Shown: positions 19,426 through 27,933 of the stretch, piece after piece | Numbering within the stretch: the first letter of the stretch is position 1 | How the letters are laid out: the number at the start of each line of letters is the position of its first letter | From: Paenibacillus sp. CF384 | Lineage (GTDB): Bacteria; Bacillota; Bacilli; Paenibacillales; Paenibacillaceae | Reading direction: 5' to 3' | NCBI RefSeq assembly: GCF_900106745.1 | Contig: NZ_FNNV01000026.1 | Coordinates: 1-64,000, forward strand | DNA: 64,000 nt | Notes under the pieces: generated by a model | The model's input: the letters and a program-made list of their open reading frames with translations, nothing else | What the model was told of the DNA's origin: nothing | Databases searched by the model: none | Position numbers and translations under genes: made by a program

Positions 19426-20313
19426 GTGGAAGCGGGAACAGCGATGGCAAAGCTAGTCATCATTACAGGCATGTCCGGTGCTGGTAAAACGATTGCGGTA
19501 CAAAGCCTGGAGGATCTCGGATTTTTCTGCGTAGATAATCTTCCGCCGGTGCTCATTCCGAAGTTTGCGGAGCTCATAGAACAGTCCAATGGCAAAATCG
19601 GCAAAGTCGCACTCGTTATTGATTTACGAGGACGCGAGTTTTTCACGGCTTTGTCGGAATCACTGAACTATATGAAGGAGCACTACACGATTGGGTATGA
19701 GATTCTCTTCCTGGATGCAACGGATGGCGTGCTCGTGCAGCGTTATAAGGAAAGCCGCCGACTTCATCCGCTGGCTTCGGAAGGATTGCCGCTGGAAGGC
19801 ATCAAGCTTGAAAGACGTATCCTTGAGGACTTGAAAGGCTGGGCAACGCAGGTTATCGATACAAGCAACTTGAAACCGGCTCAGCTGAAAGAACGAATCA
19901 TGTCTCGCTTCACGAACTCAGATCTCAATACAATCTCTATTAATGTCACATCATTTGGATTCAAGTATGGAATCCCAATTGACGCCGATCTCATATACGA
20001 TGTTCGTTTTCTCCCGAATCCGCATTATGTCGATCATTTGCGCCCCAATACAGGCCAAGATCCTGAAGTGTTCGAGTATGTAATGAAATGGCCGGAAACG
20101 CAGGCCTTCCTTACGAAGCTGCTCGATATGCTGCAGTTTCTTATTCCCCTCTATCGGAAAGAAGGCAAGAGCCAAGTTGTCATTGGAATCGGCTGTACGG
20201 GCGGGAAACACCGTTCGGTCGCCATTGCCGAATATCTAGGGCGAATGCTTGGCAGCAGTGACACAGAGCTCGTTCGAGTCAGTCATCGAGATTCAGATCG
20301 TGATCGGAGCTGA
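19426..20313 (+). CDS. rapZ: RapZ-family nucleotide-binding protein (YvcJ)
   Basis: P-loop protein of the RapZ/YvcJ family; in Escherichia coli RapZ guides decay of the GlmZ small RNA and so controls GlcN6P synthesis, while in Bacillus YvcJ binds nucleotides and affects competence. Walker A is GMSGAGKT near residue 14, and the C-terminal half carries [18 protein letters not shown]. About 295 residues. I prefer GTG 19426, 7 bases after a G-rich RBS; TTG 19420 and ATG 19444 are alternatives. The stop lies 7 bases before yvcK, the normal gene order. Confidence 0.92.
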   Translation: MEAGTAMAKLVIITGMSGAGKTIAVQSLEDLGFFCVDNLPPVLIPKFAELIEQSNGKIGKVALVIDLRGREFFTALSESLNYMKEHYTIGYEILFLDATDGVLVQRYKESRRLHPLASEGLPLEGIKLERRILEDLKGWATQVIDTSNLKPAQLKERIMSRFTNSDLNTISINVTSFGFKYGIPIDADLIYDVRFLPNPHYVDHLRPNTGQDPEVFEYVMKWPETQAFLTKLLDMLQFLIPLYRKEGKSQVVIGIGCTGGKHRSVAIAEYLGRMLGSSDTELVRVSHRDSDRDRS

Positions 20314-20320
20314 GGTAAGC

Positions 20321-21304
20321 GTGGCAGAGCGGAGAAAAGAACAGAAGCCCCGGATTGTCGTTATCGGCGGGGGTACAGGGCTGTCGGTCATGCTGCGTGG
20401 GTTGAAAGAGAAGCCGCTTGATATAACGGCCATCGTAACGGTGGCCGACGATGGCGGAAGCTCCGGTATTCTGCGGAATGAATTGCAGATGCCGCCTCCA
20501 GGCGATATCCGCAATGTGTTGATTGCCCTTGCTGACGTCGAGCCGCTTCTCTCCGATTTGCTGCAGTATCGGTTTAATTCCGGGAACGGCCTTGCGGGTC
20601 ACAGCTTAGGCAACTTGATGCTAGCGGCAATGACCGACATCTCCGGTGATTTTGTGTCCGGCGTTCGAATGCTCAGTAAAGTGCTTGCGGTTCGCGGACG
20701 TGTGCTGCCTGCTGCAGGTGAAGCCATTGTGCTGAAGGCGGAGACGGTGGACGGCACGATCATTACAGGCGAGTCGAACATTCCGAAGGCAGGCAAAGCC
20801 ATTAAGCGGGTCTTTATTGAGCCGGCAGATGTCGAGCCTCTGGAAGAAGCCGTGGAGGCCATTCGCGAAGCCGATGCCATTCTGATCGGTCCGGGGAGTC
20901 TATATACGAGCATTATCCCGAATTTGCTTGTGCCTAAGCTGGCTCAAGCGATCGTGGATTCCAATGCAGTGAAGATGTTTGTTTGTAACGTAATGACGCA
21001 GCCGGGAGAAACGGATAATTATTCGGTAAGCGACCATTTGGCTGCTGTACATGCGCATATCGGTCATCATCTGTTCGATTATGTCATCGTTAACGACGGT
21101 GAGATTCCTGAGCAGGTGCAAAATAAGTACGCCGAACGAGGTGCCAAAGCTGTACATCTTGATCTCGAAGAAGTGAAACGGCGCGGCTATGAAGTTATTG
21201 CAGACCGGCTCGTCCTGTTTCGCACGTATTTGCGTCACGATGCAGCTAGGTTAAGTCATCATATTTATCAGCTTGTGGAAAACTGGATGGAACGAAAGAG
21301 GTGA
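20321..21304 (+). CDS. yvcK: gluconeogenesis factor YvcK/MgfK
   Basis: Member of the CofD-like YvcK family, needed for growth on gluconeogenic carbon and for cell shape; it binds UDP-sugars. The N-terminus has RIVVIGGGTGLSVMLRGL, followed by TAIVTVADDGGSSGILR and PPPGDIRNVL, all typical. I chose GTG 20321, 7 bases after rapZ, because the longer frame runs back into rapZ; this gives 327 residues, the usual length. It overlaps the whiA RBS at its end. Confidence 0.93.
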   Translation: MAERRKEQKPRIVVIGGGTGLSVMLRGLKEKPLDITAIVTVADDGGSSGILRNELQMPPPGDIRNVLIALADVEPLLSDLLQYRFNSGNGLAGHSLGNLMLAAMTDISGDFVSGVRMLSKVLAVRGRVLPAAGEAIVLKAETVDGTIITGESNIPKAGKAIKRVFIEPADVEPLEEAVEAIREADAILIGPGSLYTSIIPNLLVPKLAQAIVDSNAVKMFVCNVMTQPGETDNYSVSDHLAAVHAHIGHHLFDYVIVNDGEIPEQVQNKYAERGAKAVHLDLEEVKRRGYEVIADRLVLFRTYLRHDAARLSHHIYQLVENWMERKR

Positions 21305-21310
21305 GTTACA

Positions 21311-22240
21311 TTGTCTTTTGCGGGACAAACCAAAAAAGAATTGACGCTCATCGAAGCCGATCCGTGCTGTGAGAAGGCGGAGCTCTCTGCATTGATTCGA
21401 ATGAACGGCTCGGTTTCGTTGTCGAGTCGAAAGGTAATACTCGATATATCGACGGAAAACGCGGCGATTGCAAGACGGATCTACTCCCTCATTAAGAAGC
21501 AGTTCGCTGTTCATACGGAGCTGCTGGTTCGCAAGAAGATGAGATTGAAGAAGAATAACGTCTATATCGTGCGGATTCCGACCAACGTGCAAGAGATATT
21601 GAGTAACCTCAAAATTGTCTCCGAGGGCTTTATGTTTAACCAGGGCATCGACAGGGACATTATTCGCAAATCATGCTGCAAACGTTCCTACTTACGCGGC
21701 GCGTTCCTGGCCGGGGGTTCCGTAAATAACCCGGAAGGATCGTCCTACCACCTGGAGATAGCCACCATGTATGAAGAGCACTGTCAAGCGCTCGTGGAGC
21801 TGGCGAATAAGTTTGATCTCAACGCCCGCTGCATTGAACGTAAGAAAGGATTCATCTTCTACATGAAAGAGGGCGAGAAAATTATCGAGCTCCTTAGCAT
21901 CATTGGTGCCCATCAAGCGCTCTTCAAATTCGAGGATGTACGCATCATGCGTGATATGCGCAACTCCGTCAACCGGATCGTCAATTGCGAGACGGCGAAT
22001 TTGAACAAAACGATTGGTGCGGCCGTGAGGCAGATCGATAATATTAAGCTGCTCGATCGTGAGGTGGGGCTGGATACACTGCCAGATAAGCTTCGCGAGG
22101 TGGCCAATATACGGCTGATGCATCCGGATTTGAATTTAACGGAAGTCGGCGAGATGCTCAAGGGCAAGGTGAGCAAGTCCGGTGTGAACCACCGTTTGCG
22201 CAAAATCGACGAGTTGGCCGAAAAATTAAGGAACGGTTAA
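21311..22240 (+). CDS. whiA: WhiA, sporulation/cell-division regulator
   Basis: WhiA joins a degenerate LAGLIDADG homing-endonuclease fold to a C-terminal helix-turn-helix. Here the endonuclease-like domain covers about 20-210 ([20 protein letters not shown] near 135) and the HTH domain about 225-305 ([20 protein letters not shown]). The 309 residues are normal. The start is TTG with GAGGTGAG upstream, inside the end of yvcK. In Bacillus it affects cell division and chromosome segregation; in Streptomyces it activates sporulation septation. Confidence 0.95.
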   Translation: MSFAGQTKKELTLIEADPCCEKAELSALIRMNGSVSLSSRKVILDISTENAAIARRIYSLIKKQFAVHTELLVRKKMRLKKNNVYIVRIPTNVQEILSNLKIVSEGFMFNQGIDRDIIRKSCCKRSYLRGAFLAGGSVNNPEGSSYHLEIATMYEEHCQALVELANKFDLNARCIERKKGFIFYMKEGEKIIELLSIIGAHQALFKFEDVRIMRDMRNSVNRIVNCETANLNKTIGAAVRQIDNIKLLDREVGLDTLPDKLREVANIRLMHPDLNLTEVGEMLKGKVSKSGVNHRLRKIDELAEKLRNG

Positions 22241-22269
22241 GCAGAAGGCTAGTGTAGACTTTAGAAAAG

Positions 22270-22278
22270 TGATATAAT
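22270..22278 (+). promoter_or_regulatory. extended -10 promoter before the HPr gene
   Basis: TGATATAAT lies 67 bases before the HPr start, with no good -35. It suggests that HPr is also transcribed apart from rapZ-yvcK-whiA. Confidence 0.5.
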
Positions 22279-22344
22279 AGCGAATAAAATGACTTGGTGC
22301 AAAATGATCGCAAGATTGAATTTCGTATAGGGGGTAAGGTTTCC

Positions 22345-22614
22345 ATGACAAGGCATCCGGTTGTCGTTCGACTGAAGACAGGTCTTCATGCAAGACCGGC
22401 CGCACTTTTTGTTCAGGAAGCGAACAAGTTTTCTTCCGAGGTGTTCGTAGAGAAAGACGATAAAAAAGTGAACGCTAAATCGATTATGGGTATTATGAGT
22501 CTTGCTATCAGCTCAGGTACTGAGGTTACAATAAGCGCGGAAGGTTCCGATGCCGATCAAGCTGTAACCGCTTTAGTCAACCTGGTTAGCAAGGAAGAGC
22601 TTGAAAACCAATAA
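22345..22614 (+). CDS. HPr-type phosphocarrier protein at the crh locus
   Basis: An 89-residue HPr-fold protein. It has His15 in TGLHARPAAL, the site phosphorylated by enzyme I of the PTS, and Ser46 in NAKSIMGIMSLA, the site phosphorylated by HprK. The start is ATG 22345; the longer frame upstream lacks an RBS. In Bacillus subtilis this locus after whiA encodes Crh, which has Gln at position 15 and cannot carry PTS phosphate. Here the His is present, so the protein could serve both sugar transport and CcpA signalling. Confidence 0.92.
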   Translation: MTRHPVVVRLKTGLHARPAALFVQEANKFSSEVFVEKDDKKVNAKSIMGIMSLAISSGTEVTISAEGSDADQAVTALVNLVSKEELENQ

Positions 22615-22635
22615 TCAGACATAAACGCATCGAAG

Positions 22636-22658
22636 AAGCTCCCGATTGGGGGTTTTTT
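22636..22658 (+). terminator. terminator of the HPr gene
   Basis: A short stem, CTCCC with GGGGG including wobble, and a GATT loop, followed by six T. Confidence 0.65.
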
Positions 22659-22758
22659 CTATTTTAGGGCCAATTATTGGCTGCATTGCCGCAACAAACG
22701 ATTGGAGAACAGCGTCTGAGTAGATAGAACCAAATATGGAGAATGAAGGGGGCTGGAC

Positions 22759-23535
22759 GTGATGGTGAAGTTGCAATCCAAATGGCTGATGGTACCTGTA
22801 CTGGCACTGGCGGTAGGCGTAGGGGCAATGTTTGGGGCAAGCAGTCATGGCAGCAATGAGGTGTATGCGGTGGATAATGGGACCCTTGTACAGAAGAGCA
22901 CAATTACAGTGGCAGGCACTGGCAAGCTGGAGGCGGCACCGGATGTGGCATATCTTAGCGTAGCAGTAGAAGCGCGAGCGGCTACGGCGAAGGAAGCACA
23001 GTCGAAGAATGCGACACAGTTTGCAGGCTTGAAGAAAGTGTTGTTTAACACGTACAAGATGAATGCGAAGGATGTAAAGACGGTAGGATTCTACGTGCAG
23101 GCGGAATATGAATACAACAACAAAGACGGCACAAGCAAAATCAAAGGCTATCTGTCCGTGCATAACATACAAATTACAACACGTGACTTAGATGGTATCG
23201 GCAAATTGCTGGATGATCTGTCGGCGAATGGCGCTAACCGGGTAGACGGGGTTCAGTTCAATACCGAGAAGCAGGAGCAATATGAGATTCAAGCGCTTGA
23301 GAAAGCAATGGCGAACGCCAAAGTGAAAGCGGCTGCACTTGCGAAGGCGGCAGGCAAACAAGTGAAGGAAGTCATCAGCATCTCGCAGAATGGCATGAGC
23401 AGCGGCCCCATCTACTACGGCCGGGATCAAATGGCTCCGGAAGCAGCAGGTATGGCTGATAAAGCGGAAACAAGCGTGCAGACCGGGGTAATCAATGTAT
23501 CTGCGGATGTTACTGTCGTATACGAAATGCAATAG
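22759..23535 (+). CDS. secreted SIMPL (DUF541) domain protein
   Basis: A 258-residue protein with an N-terminal signal peptide (about 1-35, hydrophobic MVPVLALAVGVGAMFGA) and one SIMPL/DUF541 domain. The domain is recognisable from TITVAGTGKLEAAPDVAYLS near residue 50, followed by the repeated Ala/Lys-rich helices and a C-terminal VSADVTVVYEM strand. It is probably exported and held at the cell surface. The family, related to Bacillus YlxY-like and BP26 proteins, has no agreed biochemical function. The start is GTG 22759 or ATG 22762, after AAGGGGG. Confidence 0.8.
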   Translation: MMVKLQSKWLMVPVLALAVGVGAMFGASSHGSNEVYAVDNGTLVQKSTITVAGTGKLEAAPDVAYLSVAVEARAATAKEAQSKNATQFAGLKKVLFNTYKMNAKDVKTVGFYVQAEYEYNNKDGTSKIKGYLSVHNIQITTRDLDGIGKLLDDLSANGANRVDGVQFNTEKQEQYEIQALEKAMANAKVKAAALAKAAGKQVKEVISISQNGMSSGPIYYGRDQMAPEAAGMADKAETSVQTGVINVSADVTVVYEMQ

Positions 23536-23555
23536 TATAGCAGGTGAAGGGTAAA

Positions 23556-23602
23556 AAATAAGGCAGACCACTCTCCGTGATGGAGAAGGGTCTGCCTTAT
23601 TT
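23556..23602. terminator. bidirectional terminator between the SIMPL and Sda-like genes
   Basis: A long stem with arms AAATAAGGCAGACC and GGTCTGCCTTATTT plus an inner CTCTCC/GGAGA stem. T-rich ends occur on both strands, which suits the convergent genes on either side. Confidence 0.85.
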
Positions 23603-23629
23603 GATGATCAGGAAAAGGAACAACATGAA

Positions 23630-23944
23630 TTAGGCTAATGATTTGCGATCATCAGCGGTAGATAAACCACGTTGCTCAATAGCGTGCTCAATCAGCGCAA
23701 TAAACTCTTCGGATAAACGCATCGCTCTAGCTTCATGATAGACCTCAATTAAATGAGTATCGCTAAGTGGACGCAACAGGAGAGACTTGTCCTGCATAGG
23801 CAAGAAGAGATTCTGATTATCTGTTTCAGTTGTGGCATGCTGAAAGGTAGGTTCATACGATGGCGTGTAGGAAGTAAAGACGCTGCCAGAATCACTGGAT
23901 CGAATGAAATTTCGCACGCTTGCGAATGGGTTCGTAAGTTTCAT
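23630..23944 (-). CDS. sda: Sda-like sporulation kinase inhibitor with N-terminal extension
   Basis: A 104-residue protein whose C-terminal 45 residues (about 57-97) match the Sda fold, a helical hairpin: RPLSDTHLIEVYHEARAM followed by LSEEFIALIEHAIEQRGLS. Sda blocks the sporulation histidine kinases when DNA replication is disturbed. Bacillus Sda is only about 46-52 residues; here about 55 extra residues, polar and Ser/Thr-rich, come first. The long start has a GGAG sequence 10 bases upstream, whereas the internal Met (residue 50) lacks an RBS, so the extension looks real. It stands alone on the minus strand. Confidence 0.7.
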   Translation of the reverse strand: MKLTNPFASVRNFIRSSDSGSVFTSYTPSYEPTFQHATTETDNQNLFLPMQDKSLLLRPLSDTHLIEVYHEARAMRLSEEFIALIEHAIEQRGLSTADDRKSLA

Positions 23945-24114
23945 GCGTGTGCAACTCCGTTTATATTAGATTTCCGAAACATGTCCTAAGTGACGGTGGA
24001 TATGGAATCATTTAGTACATCTTATCATGATTTAATGGAGCAGTCCGCTCCCATTCAGCGCTTCAAATTGTCATTGACATAATCGGATTACTGTGTTAAT
24101 TGAATCCAAAATAC

Positions 24115-24150
24115 AAAAAAGAGCGTTAATCCCGCGAAGGATTAACGCTC
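24115..24150 (-). terminator. terminator of clpP
   Basis: A 12-bp perfect stem GAGCGTTAATCC / GGATTAACGCTC, followed on the minus strand by six T. Confidence 0.92.
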
Positions 24151-24182
24151 TCTTCTATTTCTTATCCGCGATGGCTATTGGC

Positions 24183-24764
24183 TTACAATTTCTCGATAAC
24201 CTTGTCAACAAGGCCGTAAGCTGCCGCTTCTGCAGCTGACATGAAGTAATCGCGGTCAGTATCGCGCTCGATCTTCTCAAGCGTTTGGCCGGTATTCTCC
24301 ACCAAAATGCGATTCAGCGTATCGCGCGTTTTCAAGATGTGCTTCGCACGGATCTCGATATCGCTTGCTTGACCTTGTGCTCCGCCAAGCGGCTGATGAA
24401 TCATGACCTCACTGTTAGGAAGCGCGTAACGTTTACCTTTAGCGCCGGCTGACAGCAAGAATGCGCCCATCGAAGCGGCCATACCCACGCAAATGGTGGA
24501 AACGGACGGTTTAATGAAATTCATCGTATCGAAAATGGCGAGACCTGCAGAGACCGAACCGCCAGGGCTGTTAATGTAAAGCGAGATGTCCTTATCCGGA
24601 TCGTCGGCTGCAAGGAACAATAACTGCGCGATAATGGAGTTAGCCACCACATCGTTGACTGGCGTGCCTAGGAATACAATTCGATCCTTCAGCAAGCGGG
24701 AGTAAATGTCGTATGCGCGTTCGCCGCGGTTGTTCGATTCGATAACCATTGGTACGAAACTCAT
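24183..24764 (-). CDS. clpP: ATP-dependent Clp protease proteolytic subunit
   Basis: Serine protease that forms the double-ring chamber used by ClpX, ClpC and ClpE. The catalytic triad is readable: Ser in [14 protein letters not shown] near residue 98, His in [10 protein letters not shown] near 123, and Asp in TDRDYFMSA near 172. I chose the ATG giving [10 protein letters not shown] because GAGGAGGGA lies just before it; nine further in-frame codons upstream contain that RBS. The length is then 193 residues, normal for ClpP. A CtsR box overlaps its promoter. Confidence 0.96.
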   Translation of the reverse strand: MSFVPMVIESNNRGERAYDIYSRLLKDRIVFLGTPVNDVVANSIIAQLLFLAADDPDKDISLYINSPGGSVSAGLAIFDTMNFIKPSVSTICVGMAASMGAFLLSAGAKGKRYALPNSEVMIHQPLGGAQGQASDIEIRAKHILKTRDTLNRILVENTGQTLEKIERDTDRDYFMSAAEAAAYGLVDKVIEKL

Positions 24765-24863
24765 CGTAAGTCCCTCCTCTAGAACATTCATATAGTGGTG
24801 AAACGCAGATGCTGCAATCGGAGTGGTAGGATCACCCTTGATTATTGATCTGCTAATAAATTC

Positions 24864-24892
24864 ATCATAACGGATTCCGATTTAAAAGTCAA
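24864..24892 (-). promoter_or_regulatory. sigma-A promoter of clpP
   Basis: On the minus strand TTGACT (24892-24887), a 17-base spacer and TATGAT (24869-24864), about 100 bases before the clpP start. The -35 lies inside the CtsR box. Confidence 0.8.
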
Positions 24893-24903
24893 AGATGGTC
24901 AAA
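24887..24903 (+). promoter_or_regulatory. CtsR operator of clpP
   Basis: Direct heptads AGTCAAA (24887-24893) and GGTCAAA (24897-24903) separated by GAT. This fits the CtsR consensus, two A/GGTCAAA heptads spaced by NAN. CtsR represses clp genes until heat or protein stress. No ctsR gene is in the window. Confidence 0.85.
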
Positions 24904-24997
24904 TTGTCTGTAAACAAGCTAAACAGGCAGAAATGAAGGTTACATTCGAGTGGAAATGGAGATGCTGTTTGAGGTGAGCATCCCCTGAAACATAGAA

Positions 24998-25029
24998 GAA
25001 GGACCCTCCGATAAATCGGAAGGTCCTTC
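24998..25029 (-). terminator. probable terminator of tRNA-Arg
   Basis: A stem of about 13-15 bp, GAAGGACC(C/T)TCCGAT with ATCGGA(A/G)GGTCCTTC, 27 bases beyond the 3' end of the tRNA on the minus strand. The T tract is weak (TTCTATGTTTC). Confidence 0.6.
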
Positions 25030-25056
25030 ATTATGAGACATTCATTATAGTTATTA

Positions 25057-25131
25057 TGGCGCGCCCGCGAGGAATTGAACCTCGATCTCAGGCTCCGGAG
25101 GCCTACGTCATATCCATTGGACCACGGGCGC
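25057..25131 (-). tRNA. tRNA-Arg (CCG)
   Basis: A 75-base cloverleaf on the minus strand with acceptor GCGCCCG paired to CGGGCGC, anticodon loop CTCCGGA giving anticodon CCG, T-loop GGTTCAATTCC and encoded CCA. It is a single-gene unit with its own promoter upstream. Confidence 0.93.
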
Positions 25132-25149
25132 AAAGTGACAGCGAAGATA

Positions 25150-25178
25150 AGTATATGTGATTGAGAAGAGAAAAGCAA
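25150..25178 (-). promoter_or_regulatory. sigma-A promoter of tRNA-Arg
   Basis: On the minus strand TTGCTT (25178-25173), a 17-base spacer and TATACT (25155-25150), 19 bases before the tRNA. Confidence 0.75.
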
Positions 25179-25243
25179 GGCTGCTAGAGAAATTAATTTT
25201 GTGCAAATCGTGACAGTAAACGGTTTCATTAGGCAAACTGATC

Positions 25244-25272
25244 TTGCCCCTGACTTCAGTTTGGGGTACAAT
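25244..25272 (+). promoter_or_regulatory. sigma-A promoter of the cggR-gapA operon
   Basis: TTGCCC (25244-25249), a 17-base spacer and TACAAT (25267-25272). The predicted start of transcription falls at the first base of the CggR operator. Confidence 0.8.
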
Positions 25273-25277
25273 AGCTG

Positions 25278-25313
25278 TGGGACTTAAAAAGAGCATATGG
25301 GACGAAACGTGTC
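25278..25313 (+). promoter_or_regulatory. CggR operator (tandem direct repeat)
   Basis: TGGGAC, six bases, AGAG, four bases, then TGGGAC, six bases, TGTC. This is the layout of the Bacillus subtilis CggR operator, in which two half sites CGGGAC-N6-TGTC are spaced by four bases. It lies just downstream of the -10 and 60 bases before cggR, so CggR would block elongation of its own operon until fructose 1,6-bisphosphate accumulates. Confidence 0.85.
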
Positions 25314-25373
25314 CCTGTGATTGTCCTAAGAGATATGAAAGCCTCTCTCTGCAACAGGAGTTGATGTTGGAAG

Positions 25374-26417
25374 ATGCAATCTCTCATCGAAATACAGCAG
25401 CAGCTTCTGCCAGACTTACTCATCGTGATGAGGAAAAGGTATCTTATTCTCCGTCAGGTCATGCTCTCGGATATGATCGGTCGGCGCACGTTGGCAGCTT
25501 CACTCGATATGACAGAGCGGGTGCTGCGTGCGGAAACGGATTTTCTCAAAGCACAGGAGCTTCTCCTCATTGATGCTGCAGGGATGCGGATCAGTGATGC
25601 CGGTAAACGGCTGCTTGAGGATATGGAGCCTTTCTACAAAGCGATGTTCGGATTGTCGGAGCTGGAAGAGAGAATTCGCAAGCATTTTGGTTTAAAACAA
25701 GTTGTTATCGTCTCCGGCGATTCCGATGCTTCCCCTCATACTAAACGGGAGTTGGGACGAGCAGGATGCGCAGTACTGAGCAAAGCGATGAAGAATGACG
25801 ATGTCATTGCCGTAACAGGCGGATCGACATTAGCTCAAGTCGCCAATCAGTTGACTGTGCAGACACCGCTCAAAGGCAATTGGTTCGTACCGGCGCGTGG
25901 AGGACTTGGCGAAAGCTTGGACTACCAAGCCAATACGATTGTTTCGACAATGGCTAAACGAACAGGTGCGCAATACCGGATGCTTCATGTACCGGATCAC
26001 TTGGGCGAAGAAGCGTATACCTCATTGATGCAAGAACCTAACGTGAGGGAGATTGTGGAAGTCATCCGCAAAGCCCGCATCGTCATTCATGGGATCGGGG
26101 ACGCTATGATAATGGCTCGTCGCAGACGTGTGGATGCGGCAGTTGTCGATGCACTCAAAGCTGAAGGAGCGCTTGCGGAATCATTCGGGTACTATTTTGA
26201 CCGAAGCGGTTCTGTCGTTCATAAGATGCTCACCGCAGGTCTTCGAATCGAAGACATTATGGACACTGAGGTTGTCATTGCGATTGCAGGCGGCAGCAGT
26301 AAAGGTGAAGCGATCGCAGCTGTAATGCGGTTTGGACATGATGATGTACTCGTCACCGACGAGGCAGCTGCCCTTGAAATTGCAGCGATCATCGATCAGG
26401 AACAGCAAGTGATGTGA
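25374..26417 (+). CDS. cggR: central glycolytic genes regulator CggR
   Basis: SorC/DeoR-family repressor that senses fructose 1,6-bisphosphate. The N-terminal winged HTH covers about 25-85 (QVMLSDMIGRRTLAASLDMT region), and the C-terminal sugar-phosphate-binding domain about 95-345, with VTGGSTLAQVANQL and VIAIAGGSSKGEAIAAVM. The 347 residues match CggR. It begins the glycolytic operon, 81 bases before gapA, and a CggR operator lies in its own promoter. The ATG overlaps a weak GGAAG RBS. Confidence 0.94.
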   Translation: MQSLIEIQQQLLPDLLIVMRKRYLILRQVMLSDMIGRRTLAASLDMTERVLRAETDFLKAQELLLIDAAGMRISDAGKRLLEDMEPFYKAMFGLSELEERIRKHFGLKQVVIVSGDSDASPHTKRELGRAGCAVLSKAMKNDDVIAVTGGSTLAQVANQLTVQTPLKGNWFVPARGGLGESLDYQANTIVSTMAKRTGAQYRMLHVPDHLGEEAYTSLMQEPNVREIVEVIRKARIVIHGIGDAMIMARRRRVDAAVVDALKAEGALAESFGYYFDRSGSVVHKMLTAGLRIEDIMDTEVVIAIAGGSSKGEAIAAVMRFGHDDVLVTDEAAALEIAAIIDQEQQVM

Positions 26418-26498
26418 TCTTGACGAGTGGACTGCCGGAAACCGGTGTCCAACGCCTCGTCTTGAGATAAATGAAATTATGCCTAGGAGGAAACTAAA

Positions 26499-27503
<1,005 letters not shown>

Positions 27504-27933
27504 GATAACCCTTTAAGTTCCGAGGCATCCCCCTAAGTCCCCCTTAAAAAGGGGGATTCCGAGGGTCCCCCTCTGGACACCCAATTAAAACCGTCGAAGG
27601 AGCTGCTTGTGGCAGCTCCTTCGCGATAGTTAGCGGATGCCCGCCATACGACCTTGGTGTTCCGCTTAAATTAGCGGAACACGGGATCGTAAGCTTCCAT
27701 GTGGCGCTCCCTAGCTCAGAGTTCAAGTTCAAGAGATTAACGCATCGGCGCTTCCCTATGGGAAGCTGATGCTCGTTTTAGAAGCGGTTGCCCGTAGCAA
27801 CCTGCTACATGGTTTCCCTGAGGGAAACTTAAAAACTAGAGATAAACCCGCTCAGACTGCGGGATGGATAGCAAGTGGAGAATTTAAATATACTTAAGAC
27901 CTTTATCATGGGGTTCCCGGGAGGATTTCACTA
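27504..27933 (+). other. structured gapA-pgk intergenic region with about seven hairpins
   Basis: A 430-base gap inside an operon, with no credible gene. Inverted repeats follow one another: 27538-27556 (TCCCCCTT/AAGGGGGA), 27561-27573 (GAGGG/CCCTC), 27595-27623 (12-bp stem CGAAGGAGCTGC), 27657-27682 (10-bp stem GTGTTCCGCT), 27742-27772 (GCATC plus GCTTCCC stems, then TCGTTTTA), 27786-27802 (GGTTGC/GCAACC), 27812-27828 (GTTTCCC/GGGAAAC) and 27847-27863 (CCCGC/GCGGG). The GGGGGA arm at 27551 can also pair with TCCCCC at 27566, so two folds compete. It may set the gapA:pgk ratio through stability, processing or attenuation, or contain inserted palindromic repeats. Confidence 0.7.

Noticed and set aside
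23630-23797. Short Sda-like product from the internal Met
   Set aside because: No Shine-Dalgarno precedes the internal ATG, whereas the longer start has one. I kept the long form and noted the alternative.
25244-25573. 109-codon frame overlapping the cggR promoter and start
   Set aside because: It begins inside the -35 element and covers the CggR operator, so it cannot be translated from that promoter.
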